DNA from: Ischnura elegans
Taxonomy: Eukaryota; Arthropoda; Insecta; Odonata; Coenagrionidae
Reading direction: 5' to 3'
Length of the DNA stretch: 64,000 nt
Assembly (NCBI RefSeq): GCF_921293095.1
Contig: NC_060254.1
Coordinates: forward strand, 57,334,069-57,398,068
A program made the translations under genes and the position numbers. Position 1 is the stretch's first letter; each line of letters opens with the position of its first letter. Shown piece by piece: positions 45,783-56,500 of the stretch. The notes below the pieces were generated by a model. It did not search any database and was not told the origin of the DNA. It worked only from the letters and a program-made list of their open reading frames with translations.

Positions 45783-48700
45783 TCATCGATCTTTGAGCAC
45801 GTCGCGTGGAATGTATTTGCTTGGTGTTGGCCAAATAATTTCTGTAAAGAGGTATGGAATAATGATTTGAGACCTATGCCTTGATTTTGAAAAAAACAAA
45901 TATTCAAGAACTTCAGTTGCCTTACCTGAATAAGGTATTCTTGGAATTTCGCTGGTCGATTCTAGCATTTTATGAACTGTCAGTAGGACCGAGCATGTTG
46001 TTAAAAACATAACTTGACCAGTTTCTGGCAATTTGGAAACCAGCTCACTTGGAACAGTTTCTAATGTCAACGTGTTTCCATCAATCTGTATTGTAAATGA
46101 ATGCTCATTTAAATCAGGGCCAGATGAAGAGATATACTATAATTCAACTACCACACATCTGAGTATGAACTCCAAAATTTTAACTGAATCATGTAAGAGT
46201 GAGACATACTTCTCTAGGTAAAACAATGTCGCAAGGGCGTACCCAGTGTCATTATTATGGGGTGGAGGGGAAGTCACGGCCATTCTGGTCAGTGGCGGTT
46301 TCAGGATTTCTTTCTGGGGGGGGGGGGGGGGCACAAGCAAGGCTGTATCCAGGATTTTGTCCTGGGGGGGGGGGGACAAGAATACCTCGTAATACAAAAT
46401 GAACACAATGATAATGGGACCGTATTATAAATCTTGCATATTTTTTAAGGGTCTGGGGGGGGGGGGCACGCCCCCTCCACCCTAGATCTGCCTATGATTC
46501 TGGTTGTGACATTTCAGCACAGAAAAGACGAGAAATCAAAATTTTTAGAAAATTATTCATAACTACATATTTGCTTTCTTATTTATTACAATTACTTGTT
46601 TGAAAAAAATAATTATTTTGTTCTAGTTAGGTACATGCCTTATCTTTTTTCATTACACTTAAGTGTGTGTAACAATTGTTCAAAAATCTTAAATCATTTC
46701 TCGCTTTGGCTGATGGGGGAGGGCTGCTGCATTCTCACACCCCCTCAATGTATAGCTATTAAATGCAATTCCTCATCCATTTTTATAAGAAGCAGATATC
46801 TGTTTTACCTTATATTCCCATACTTTATCTAACTTTGGGGAAATACCATTTGACAGAAAGGTAATTATTCAGGGGGGTTATTTATCCTTCCCCTTCTTCA
46901 TACATACATCATTTCTGTTGGAAACCTCTCATTTACCATTACCTAAATTTATTCTTTTGCTCAAAAAATTTCATATTAGCTCAAATCAAGATTCGTTATG
47001 AAGAGGTTTCACATTTATCGAAGTTTTGACTTACATTTCAGGGGATTTTGGCCTGAACCACCCCTGAACCCTATCTTTTGATTCGACATATGTGTCCCTC
47101 GAGGACTTGCAAATAATAGCCCAGTCATTAGCTGGCTTGTGTGTTTGTCCTGAGGGTATTTTCTTCATAATAAAAGATAAGTAGTTAGAATGAATGTTTA
47201 CATCATGACGTAGTGTGTGAGGAATTCTTACCTCTTTGCCTGAAGGTCCTTTTTCGAGTTTCTGGTCTAGTGCCTCAGCCAATCTGCACATGCTGTTTAG
47301 ACATTGTTGAACAAATGGTGAAGCTTGGCAAGTAGAAGTGATGACATTATCAGACTCATTGGGTGTTCCCTTATAAGCAAACCAATTAGACGTTTTCCTC
47401 TGCAATGAATAGCATAAATTCAGAAAATTTCCACGTTAACTTAGATGAATTGATTAACTCCCAACTTTGTACTTAATTCTCCGCACATTTCGTTTCATGA
47501 ATCTAGCTTTAAAGATCTATGATAAGGCAAAAAGAAAGTTGTATCCTTACTCCAACATGACTCTTCTATGATTTTTTCTCTGTGGATCTTTCGCACGATT
47601 GTGAATTGCCGGTGACTCCCATAAAAGTTATCACTGCGGCAAGTCCTAGTATACTTTAAAATCTAGTCAAGATCGAACACCTCTTTGTGTTCTATGCCCG
47701 GGCCTGCTCTCCGGCTGTGGCGCTGTGCGCACGATATGGACTGCTTGTGGCATCATATGCCCAGCAGTCCAGCCACACCTTGTCCGGTAGTGTCCACAAA
47801 TATCCATACTAAGAATGACGCCTCGGTAGCTTAACTGGCTAAAGCATTCGACCGGAAATCGGGGGATCCGGGTTCGTATCTCGGTGGTATCGTGAAGGTG
47901 GATGATTTTTTTCTCTGTGCATCTTTCGCACTTCGAGTTAACACATTTTAAACTGTAACAAATTCATAAGAGGTGAATGTTAACAAAAACTATTCACTTA
48001 TCATTGCCTTCCCTTCTTCTCGCCTTCCTTGCATGTCCCCCATCCTCTCTGACCTTCCTCATTTAAAAGCATTTACAGAATTCACTTGAATCTGTACCTT
48101 TATAACAACATGATTGTCGAAATCATTCTTGATGCTGATAAATATTCAGTGCGGAATGTACCAAGTGCATTTGCTATACCTTTACCATAGATAGCTCCAC
48201 AAAGTAAAGCCACAAGCATTAAACAAGAGGTCTAGTGCCAGTGGCAGCTGATGCTTGAGTGCTGAAGCCATTGAATAGTTGAAAATAAAACTCATAGGAT
48301 CCTTTCTGAAAACTGAGTGATTTTTCTCTACTGATCTGTCATACTTGTAATTCCCTTCCTGAATAGAGATAATTTACTGCTCACCATGGCATGTCCTGGC
48401 GAGTTCACTACGAGAGAGAATTCAGAGGGATCCTTATCATCTAGTGAGAAAATGCTGTTTTCCTCATGTGCATGCTACTCGAACTGTGTGCTCTATGTCA
48501 AAGAGTGCTATCCTGCATGCTTGAAGAGTTTCTCTCTGTTCAAGAGATTGATACGTTCGGAATACAATGTCATAGGAAAGGCAAATTGCACTGATGGTAT
48601 TCTTCATTGAGAACAAGATGGTGTCCTCAATGCAGGGTCTCGATGTCAGGGTGATTAATATAAATTCTGTGGTAGGAAGAAGTGTCCACTTCAAATTTTA

Positions 48701-51700
48701 TTAAAGGGAGAGGAAATATTACATATTCACACATTTCATTGGGGGTAGGGGAAAGAGGTTATCGTGTATAGAGGGGTAGCATATTGCTGATCTACTGCCG
48801 CAGCTGCCTTTGTCCCTTCCCTGAAATGGTTTTACTAAGAGGTGTAAATTAATAGCCAATGGGAACTGTGGCGGACTAGCAGAAAGCATTTCAACTGTTT
48901 TCCCGCCAGCTACCATGAGAAGGCGTTGGGGAGAGGAGACGTGGACTGAAGAGGAGAGAATCTGATGCCATGACAGTCCGGGCACGATGAGAGTTATGGT
49001 CGACATTGTAGAGCTTGTCCATGCTATTCATTTACCAAAATAAACCAACCCACCTGGTGATACGTTAATGGTGGTAGAATTTATTTACGACGTGCCAGAT
49101 CATCCCCATGCAACAGGAACCTTTGAGCAAGGCTGGAGACAGAAAAATATTTTGGATGGGGCTCACTTATTGGAGAAGGAATGCATTTCATGGGGGTCCG
49201 TTTGGAGGACACCCAAGACTTTCAAATTTTGGTGGGGGTTTGAACTCTTCAACCAGTTGCATTATGACATTTTGAAATGAGGGGGTTTACCAAAGGTTTT
49301 GGGGCTTTTCCAGGATGTATGGAAAGCATCCCAGGGCAAAGGAGGGTACAGGGAAATTTTTAGAATTTTTGATCTAGAAAACATGATTCATAGGACTCAA
49401 AAACAGTAATTTTGTTCGAGAATTTATGAAAGCAAAGAATATAACATTTAAAATAAAGTAATAAAGGCTCAGGTGGGGGAGGGGGGGTTGTGACCCAGAA
49501 AACCCCCCTTGGCCCCTTTCCTTATCTGCAATGGCCTTGTCATTTACAACTGACCCCAACTACCACCCACATCAGATCACAGAGAGAGGATGGATTTTGT
49601 TGGTAAAAATAATTTATCACTCATTCAAAGAGGGGAAATACTTACATAGGGCACATGGGGCCAAACAATTAATACCCGCAAGTTGCTTAAGTCAGCTGAA
49701 TTATCCATATCATCACACAGTATTTGAAAATGATTCACAATTGATTCTTCTGATCCCTGAATAAAAAAAATTAGTTTAGCACTAAGCAAGAGATATTACC
49801 AAAAAAGGAATGATAATTTTGAATATAAAACCAATGATTTCATAGAAGCAAATTAGAGACATTTTGATCACAGAATCAGTTGGCTGTGACTTTATTAATA
49901 ACAATGATGTCCATCTAAAATCTTAGCTACATTTTATTTCTTTGAGTAGCTAGTTAAGATTGCTATCACAGTTTATTGGTTTCGACGCAAAGGCTATCAA
50001 GTTAATAATTTATTTCAAAAAATAGAAATGAAACTGCTCGTGAAAAATAACATTGATGCTAATGTTATTATTTCATGAATAGCCGAAGAAGCTCAGAGGG
50101 TCACTCGTGGTACACACTTTGCTGCTTGGGTAGTACCCACATAGCACAAAATATCTTCTAGATATCTAAGAAAATATCTTCAATGTCTTGGATATTTTAA
50201 ATATCTGCAAGATGTCTAGAAAATATCTTCAATGCCTTGGATACTTTAAATAATATATCCTACTTTATCATACCTAGAATATTCTTGTGTTGCACAGTGG
50301 GGACCAGGGAGTTTGAACCTCCCCTACCCCCCTCGAAATATTAAAACACGCTCACTTTGCTTCATAAAAGAAAAAAAATCATTAATTTTTTAATTTGTGG
50401 GGGGGGGGGTCCAGAAGTCCGCCCCCCCCCCCTGAAAAATAAAAACACATTTACTTTGGAGGGGGAGAGTCCGGACCCCCTCCGATCCCAAAATCTGAAA
50501 TATAAAAACATAGTCACTTTGCCTCATAAAAGGAAAAATTGAAAAAGTCATCAATTTTTATATTTTGGGGGGGTCCAGTGGGTCCAGACCCCCCCCCCCC
50601 TGAAATACAAAAACACATTTCTTGCCTTATTAAAGAAAATAAATTTGAAAATTGGGGGGGAACCGGACCCCCCAAACCCACCCACTCGCTATTCCACTGA
50701 TTGAGGCTCTGTAATACACAAAATAAAATGATCATAATTATAAACTGTGTTGAAATTCTAGCCTAATTTTAAACCATCTGGGGAGGCCTTGCCTCCTTGC
50801 CCCCCATAAATCCTCCTATGTTGGCTGGGATCATTAGCGAATCATTTACCCTGAATTTTCCCAATAGATCCAATTTGAATATGAATGTCTAGAAAATATC
50901 TTCTCAAAGATATCTTGTAGATATCGGAAAAGTGGACATTCAGATACATATCTACAAAATATCTAGAAGATATTACAAGATATTTTCTAGACATTAGCTG
51001 AAGACATTCTAGATATTTTCTAGACATCTAGAAGATATTTTTTGCTATGTGGGTATTGCCTGCTGATGCAACAAGTTCTCATGGTATTCTCCTCCAAAAA
51101 ACCTCGTGGCATCAGCCAGTTTTCAGAACTTGAATGAGTTGCTCATTACGACAGAGTTACTGTCCATTATGCACCTTGGAGAAAGGAATACCCAGAATAC
51201 TCTTCAGCACAATGATTGGTGTAACAGGATATTGAGCTAGTTCTGCAGCTGAAATTTAGGTGGCTTAGTACGTTCATTTTATCATTATGGGTGATGTCTT
51301 GTGGCTAAAGCAAATGGGGGTGAGGGGAGGAAATTTTTTTCGACACATGACTTTCCCTTTGCCAATCAGCAAACAGGAGGCGTGGCCTAGTGCCTCGGAA
51401 ATTCAGTTGCTATCAGACCGTCATGTTAACATCGTAAAATCTGCTCGTGGAGCAGTGTCGTCAAACCTGTAGCCTGTTTTTTGAAGCAACAAAATATGGA
51501 AAGTTATTCACAGGAAAAGCTGATAGGCCAAAGATTGCCATTTTTCGGGATGGGTAAAGAATATTCAAATGTGATTGATATATTCCATCACCAACAATCC
51601 AAATTAAGAGAACTTAGTGAAGTTTTGTCTTTGAAACTTTGATTATGATGTTTTGTTGTATTTTTGTGTAATGTGTAATTATCTAAATGCAAATTGGTAT

Positions 51701-52333
51701 TTTTTGTAAATGGGAGTATTTCTATCATCATTTCTCATTATCCTGCAGTATTTCCTGCATTTCTCTTATTGCCGAAATACCTACATGCCATTCAGTTGAT
51801 GGTAGCATTTAGCACCCAAAATGATCAACACTTCCTGTGTTGTATCGGCTCACTCCAAATATGAATAGATCAATAAATAGGAAATGAAAAACTCTTATGG
51901 AAGAAATTTACATACCTCAACCATGTGAATCAGTAGGCTGTCATAAATCAATAAAAATCCACTTAATTTTTCATCACAGAATGCACTGTTACATTTCTGA
52001 ATATTATTCTTGAAGTATTCAAATAGCTGATTCAAATTCTGGTATGTGTGCTGACCAACATAAACTACCCGATATATGAATGTTTTCTTTAAAGAAAGTA
52101 AAACAGGTGCGTGAAAATGTATTAAGTTTGTTCATATGTGGTAAAAGTTCTTATTTTAGTCAATATTACATTAATTTTGATTTTTCTAGAATGAAAATAA
52201 ATTAAAAGCATCCTTAATCTTGATGAAAATGATTAAGTATCATCCACAAACTAACATTTATCTCATGACTTACTTTGTTCGACAATTGTAGGCCTCGCAA
52301 AAGGCAATCAAGCAATGATGTGAAATTATCCAT
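45783..52333 (-). CDS. BLUF-like domain protein, probably TEX47-like (259 aa, 6 exons)
   Basis: Exons on the minus strand: 52,333-52,274; 52,086-51,916; 49,756-49,646; 47,399-47,232; 46,136-45,926; 45,841-45,783. All junctions are GT/AG, phases fit, and the sum is 260 codons with the stop. Residues 21-115 read as a BLUF-type alpha/beta fold: VVYVGQHTYQNLNQLFEYF, then LSGFLLIYDSLLIHMVEGS (compare the BLUF pattern TGxLLYxxxxFxQxLEG), then LRVLIVWPHV. The glutamine used for flavin light sensing is replaced (H in IHMVEG), so light sensing is unlikely. Human TEX47 (about 250 aa, testis-expressed, function unknown) belongs to this fold, and its size and layout fit, but the assignment is from memory of the family. 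The C-terminus ends IIWPTPSKYIPRDV. Introns carry hAT-like, SINE and TA-target elements. Confidence 0.68.
46232..46780. mobile_element. hAT-like element of the 10,121 family, interrupted
   Basis: Starts CAAGGGCGTACCCAGTG. The body resumes after the nested copy (46,290-46,496) with GTGACATTTCAGCACAGAAAA, as in 10,121-10,427. The right end is decayed; a C-rich CACCCCCTCAATGTATAGC near 46,739 may be what is left. No TSD can be read. Confidence 0.6.
46290..46496. mobile_element. Nested hAT-like MITE, perfect TSD, long G runs
   Basis: Starts CAGTGGCGGTTTCAGG and ends CTAGATCTGCCTATG, flanked exactly by ATTCTGGT (46,282-46,289 and 46,497-46,504). Three G runs of 9-14 bases lie inside. It repeats part of its own 5' region (TTTCAGGATTTCTTTCTGG, then TCCAGGATTTTGTCCTGG), as does the piece at 53,866. 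Confidence 0.88.
47560..47990 (+). mobile_element. tRNA-derived SINE, two partial units in tandem
   Basis: The head at 47,822-47,890 has an A box (TAGCTTAACTGGC) and a B box (GGGTTCGTATC). The following TTTTTCTCTGTGCATCTTTC recurs before it at about 47,565 (TTTTTCTCTGTGGATCTTTC), so two units sit in tandem, the first without a visible head. Acceptor-stem pairing is absent, so this is not a working tRNA gene. It lies in an intron of the BLUF-like gene. Confidence 0.6.
47991..49645. other. Intron of the BLUF-like gene
   Basis: No element with both ends was found. Short frames on both strands near 48,386-49,006 show no domain. A G run at 49,480 suggests another broken hAT-like piece. Confidence 0.35.
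50136..51053. mobile_element. TA-target MITE made of ATATCT/AGATAT repeats
   Basis: Left end CCCACATAGCACAAAATATC mirrors right end GATATTTTTTGCTATGTGGG, with TA on both sides (50,134-50,135, 51,054-51,055). Both arms repeat TAGAAAATATCTTC and AAGATATTTTCTAGAC. The two arms are separated by hAT-derived inserts at 50,294-50,820. In an intron of the BLUF-like gene. Confidence 0.75.
50294..50820. mobile_element. hAT-derived insert with three ~130-bp internal units
   Basis: CAGTGGGGACCAGG at the left and CTCGCTATTCCACTG at 50,685-50,699 look like hAT ends; the flanks do not match. Inside, a unit with GGTCC.GA, a C run, TGAAATATAAAAACA and CACTTTGCCTCATAAAAG recurs about three times. Right after, 50,700-50,820 (ATTGAGGCTCTGTAATACAC to CCTCCTATG) is the 3' half of the 11,827-12,095 subfamily. 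Confidence 0.6.
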
Positions 52334-53525
52334 ATTCCTTTTATTTGTCAGCCGGAAATAACGTTAAAAATATTTACAAATAAATTAAGTGATGAGTACG
52401 CTCACTACAATGCCAGTGTGCTCCCACAATTACCCTTGCTTTCTTATTTTATTACTATTGCCTCACAAAACTCAACACGCAATATTCATTTGAGATTCAT
52501 TTCCTTTATTTTCAATGGTTTCCATGGTAACCAAATATTTCCCAATGCTTGTCATGCTTACCACCAAAATGAAGAAAAATATTTTCTTGCTTACCACGTG
52601 ATAAATTATAATTTTAGTATGATAATTTTAGTATTGTTTAATATAATTAACTGTACATATTAGTTTTACCCATCAGTTCATATGTTGGTAAATAAATTTT
52701 AAGCATTGAATTCAAAAATAAACTGTGAACTCATCAAGTCATAACATGAGTATTTACCAAATGGAGTACTATTGCTTCTATTTCTAGTTTGTACAGTGGA
52801 GAAAAAATTAAATCAAAGTTCATTGGTGTCTGAATGCGGATACTGCGGTGGCATAGAGATGGAATGATAGCCAAAACACATGGAAAAATTTCAATTCCAG
52901 TGGAAATCGAACCACGATATATGAGAATTCCATGGGATATTTAAAAAGATAACAAAAATCAAAGAATATAACAATGAAATATGTTTATGATACTCAATAA
53001 ACAAAGGATTTTTAATAAATTATTTCATGTATAAAACTTAACATAAATTATTTTAAAAAGATAAAAATCCATCATGAGACAAAAATTTATAAGTACATAG
53101 AGTGAATACTAACTTGGTGGAGCAAAAATTTAATAGCTGCATGATTTCAGGACTAAGCTACCTATGTTTAAAATTCTTCACAGACAAAATTGTAAAAATA
53201 TTGCAAAATATGAACCTACTTTGATATACTAAAACTTTTTCAAAGTTTAAGTATAAATATAACATCACCTTTCTCACAGATATCACATCATAACTCAAAT
53301 ATGGCAGCTCATTCTGAGCAGTTGAAACGTAAACTAAAATTGTTTGATTTTTCACACGGCCCTATCACAGCATGTAGTCATGTATTCTTCATCTTTTCAA
53401 TTCACTGGAATGTTTCTCTCTTAAGAGCCAACAAAAGCATCACTAGTATATGTAGTTATATTTTATATTTCACTCTTTACTTCACTAAATGCCTCTTAGT
53501 TCAAGCCCTAGTGGTTGCAATTCCC
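52334..53525. other. Spacer between the BLUF-like and LRR genes
   Basis: AT-rich, no gene recognised. It should contain the promoter of the BLUF-like gene and the 3' end of the LRR gene. No clear signals. Confidence 0.4.
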
Positions 53526-56500
53526 CTAAACATTGATTTCTCTTACTTCATCCTCTTGCCTTCCAATAGTAGTGTACTGAACTTTAGTCGTCACAGACTG
53601 AATCACGGGGGACATTTTAGCATTGATCCACGTACGATTCAGATAGGCCGCTCCAATGGCTAGAGCTATTATCGACAAACACAGGAAGACTGTTATGGCA
53701 ACTGCAGCACTACTGTGTCCTTCCTCATCGGATGTTTTGGATGCAGAAACTGGATTCTGGGTAGAAAAAAGCAAAGAAATACTATACAATGCATGTACAA
53801 TAAAAAATACAAAAAATATATGCATGCAAACAGTTCTGATTGTACGCATATTCAGTCATGAGTAGCAGGGGCGGATCCAGGATTTCTTTCTGGGGGGTGA
53901 GGGGCACAAGCAAGGCCGTATCCAGGATTTTGTTCTGGGGGGGGGAGGGGGCACAATTAAGGGTACCTCATTATACAAAACAAACGCAATGATATAACTA
54001 ATAACTTCAGGCTTTACTTCGTGAAACTTCTCCATACTGGAAGTAAGGAAACAAAACTTTGTAAGGTTCACTGTTATTTAATTATGGGCACGACCCGGGT
54101 TTCATAACTTGGTTACATCGTCAGGCGACTGATCTTGCATGCATCATACATTTATACACAAAGTACACAAGTGACAGTGAGGGCATCTATCGGAAAGGAA
54201 AAGGACTGGTTGAACCCTCACCCCCGCCCTTTCAACCAGTCCTTTTCCTTTCCGATAGATGTCCTCACTGTCACTTGTGAACTTTGTGTATAAATGTATG
54301 ATGCATGCAAGATCAGTCACCTGACGATGTAACCAAGTTACGAAACCCGGGTCGTGCTCATAATTAAATAACAGCGAACCTTACAAAGTTTTATTTCCTT
54401 TCATGATGATAAATGGCTCTTTTAGTGCTTCATTTACAGTGATGCATCTTCATAAGTCTCGATTCAGCCTCATTACATTTCCATGCTCCAAATATCCTGG
54501 CTCCAACTTTCCCTCCCTGGATCATTTGCTGAGATTTGAAAGCATTCAAAAGACTAGTCTCACACCACTCTCGAACCACAAAAAGCTATTGTGGGTGTGA
54601 GCAGGCCCTTGCTGGGCCACCCGGGACGTATCCCGGAGCACCCTCCAGCGTGGAAATCTTTGGTGCCCTGCTGTTCCGAAACTGACAAATTTTGCAGTCA
54701 GAATACCAACAGTGAACAGTTGACTTGATTTCAAAGGTGTCTCATTTAACAGCATGATTAACATTGTCTTGAGTAGGCAAAACAACAATTTAAATTAATA
54801 TAATTCATTCTAGATCACTGCAGTAGTCCTCCCCCTTAATAGTGCTGGCACCCTCTGACCATGGCCTTCCACCGCCCTAAGAAGGGGTTCAGCACGGGCC
54901 TGGGTGTGGTGGCAAATAGATGTTTATGCATTGTAGTCCTCCCCAGCTTCTTCAGAAACATACAACCTATGATCAAGCATTTATGTATTATAAATGTTTA
55001 ACAAACAATTTAGGGTATCTTTAGTCTCTCAGATTAACCTGTGGGTTCAGCTATGTTTTACAGAAAATGAGAGGATATGTAGATATAAACTTAGTCCTGA
55101 ATAAGAAGAAAACATGGGATGAGTCATTCATATTGCTTCGAAGGATAGAAAAAAATTACTGATTCACAACTTACATGACCCTTAGAATCACAGTGAATAT
55201 CATGAAGTCCGTGACAGGCCAGGAATTCCTTATTCCTCACAGAAACTCTTGTTTTCTGCATCCAATTTATAAGAGGCATGATTTTCTCACAATTGTTGCA
55301 TGCAAATGGGTTCCCTCCAAGGTCCACCATAAACAGAGGATCTATGGCACGGCGCACAGCTGTGGATGAAAGGGTGTGAAGTAAAATTAAGAAAGGAAAA
55401 AAACTGCATGCAGGAATTATAAAGGGTGCATTAAACTATCAGAAAAAATGACTACCTAACTCACATATTGAATTGAATTGAATTTTAATACTCCAAGCTT
55501 GAATGTACACTTTTTTTTTAACAGGACAACACAAATGGAGCTTTAGGTAGCTCCAATGGTTAAAAAACCAGCATGGGAGCTACCATCTTAAAAAAATTAG
55601 TTTCACGGCAGACCAGAAACAAAAAGAAAGTATACATAGTTTTTTGAAACAATATCACTATGAAACATACATGTGATACAATCACTTACAATAAGCAAGA
55701 ATAAAGTATGATATGTGGACAGAACAAAATTAATTTCTTTTTTTTCCTCCTTTCACAAAAATGTAAAAATAATATATAATATCTTATCCTGTCAACGCCC
55801 AAAGTTTTTTTTTAAACCACACATTGTTAATTTTTATAAAATATGATACATATGAGGTCAACACAATGAACACAATCCAAACTAACTGAATAATAGGGGA
55901 AACCTCAGGATAAGGACAACTTTTGTAGGAGAGCTTCCAAGTAGCATGCCTCATTTCACAGTAGGGAGTGGGGGGGAGGTGAAATGTTGGAAGGAAATGT
56001 GTTTTAGGAAATACTGAGGCCATGACTTTGTAATGAGGATAACCTTGGCCCCACTTTACCCTCAAACACATTATCACTTCTTGCTACACCCCTACTTTCC
56101 CCCACACATTACCAGTACCTCACCTGTATGTACCCACATAACGTTTGATATTTAAATACTGATCAATTTAAGAAAACCGGGACTAGCCACCGTGATGTCT
56201 TTATGGGGTCAACCACAATGCACAAATTGTGCGAAAAATCCACAGAGAAAAAAAACCATTCGCCTTTTGCCATTGGAATGCAAATGATTTTTCTCGAGGA
56301 TTTTTAAATGCTGATGATGTTGATGTTGTTTGGGAGTTGTTGATGGGGGAGATTGTTGAGGAGAAAAAGCAAGAGAAAGTTGCTTGAAGTAATGAGGCAA
56401 AAAAGAAAACTAATAATCCATTTTTCTGTCGATAAGGATAGGACATTTATCACAGGTTGGAAAATGCAGGGGCCAGATTGAGCATAATGAATCAGAATTG

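Noticed and set aside
47817-47895. A tRNA-Ser(GGA)-like cloverleaf
   Set aside because: A and B boxes are present, but position 33 is not T, the acceptor stem does not pair, and the same downstream body recurs at 47.57 kb. It is a SINE head.
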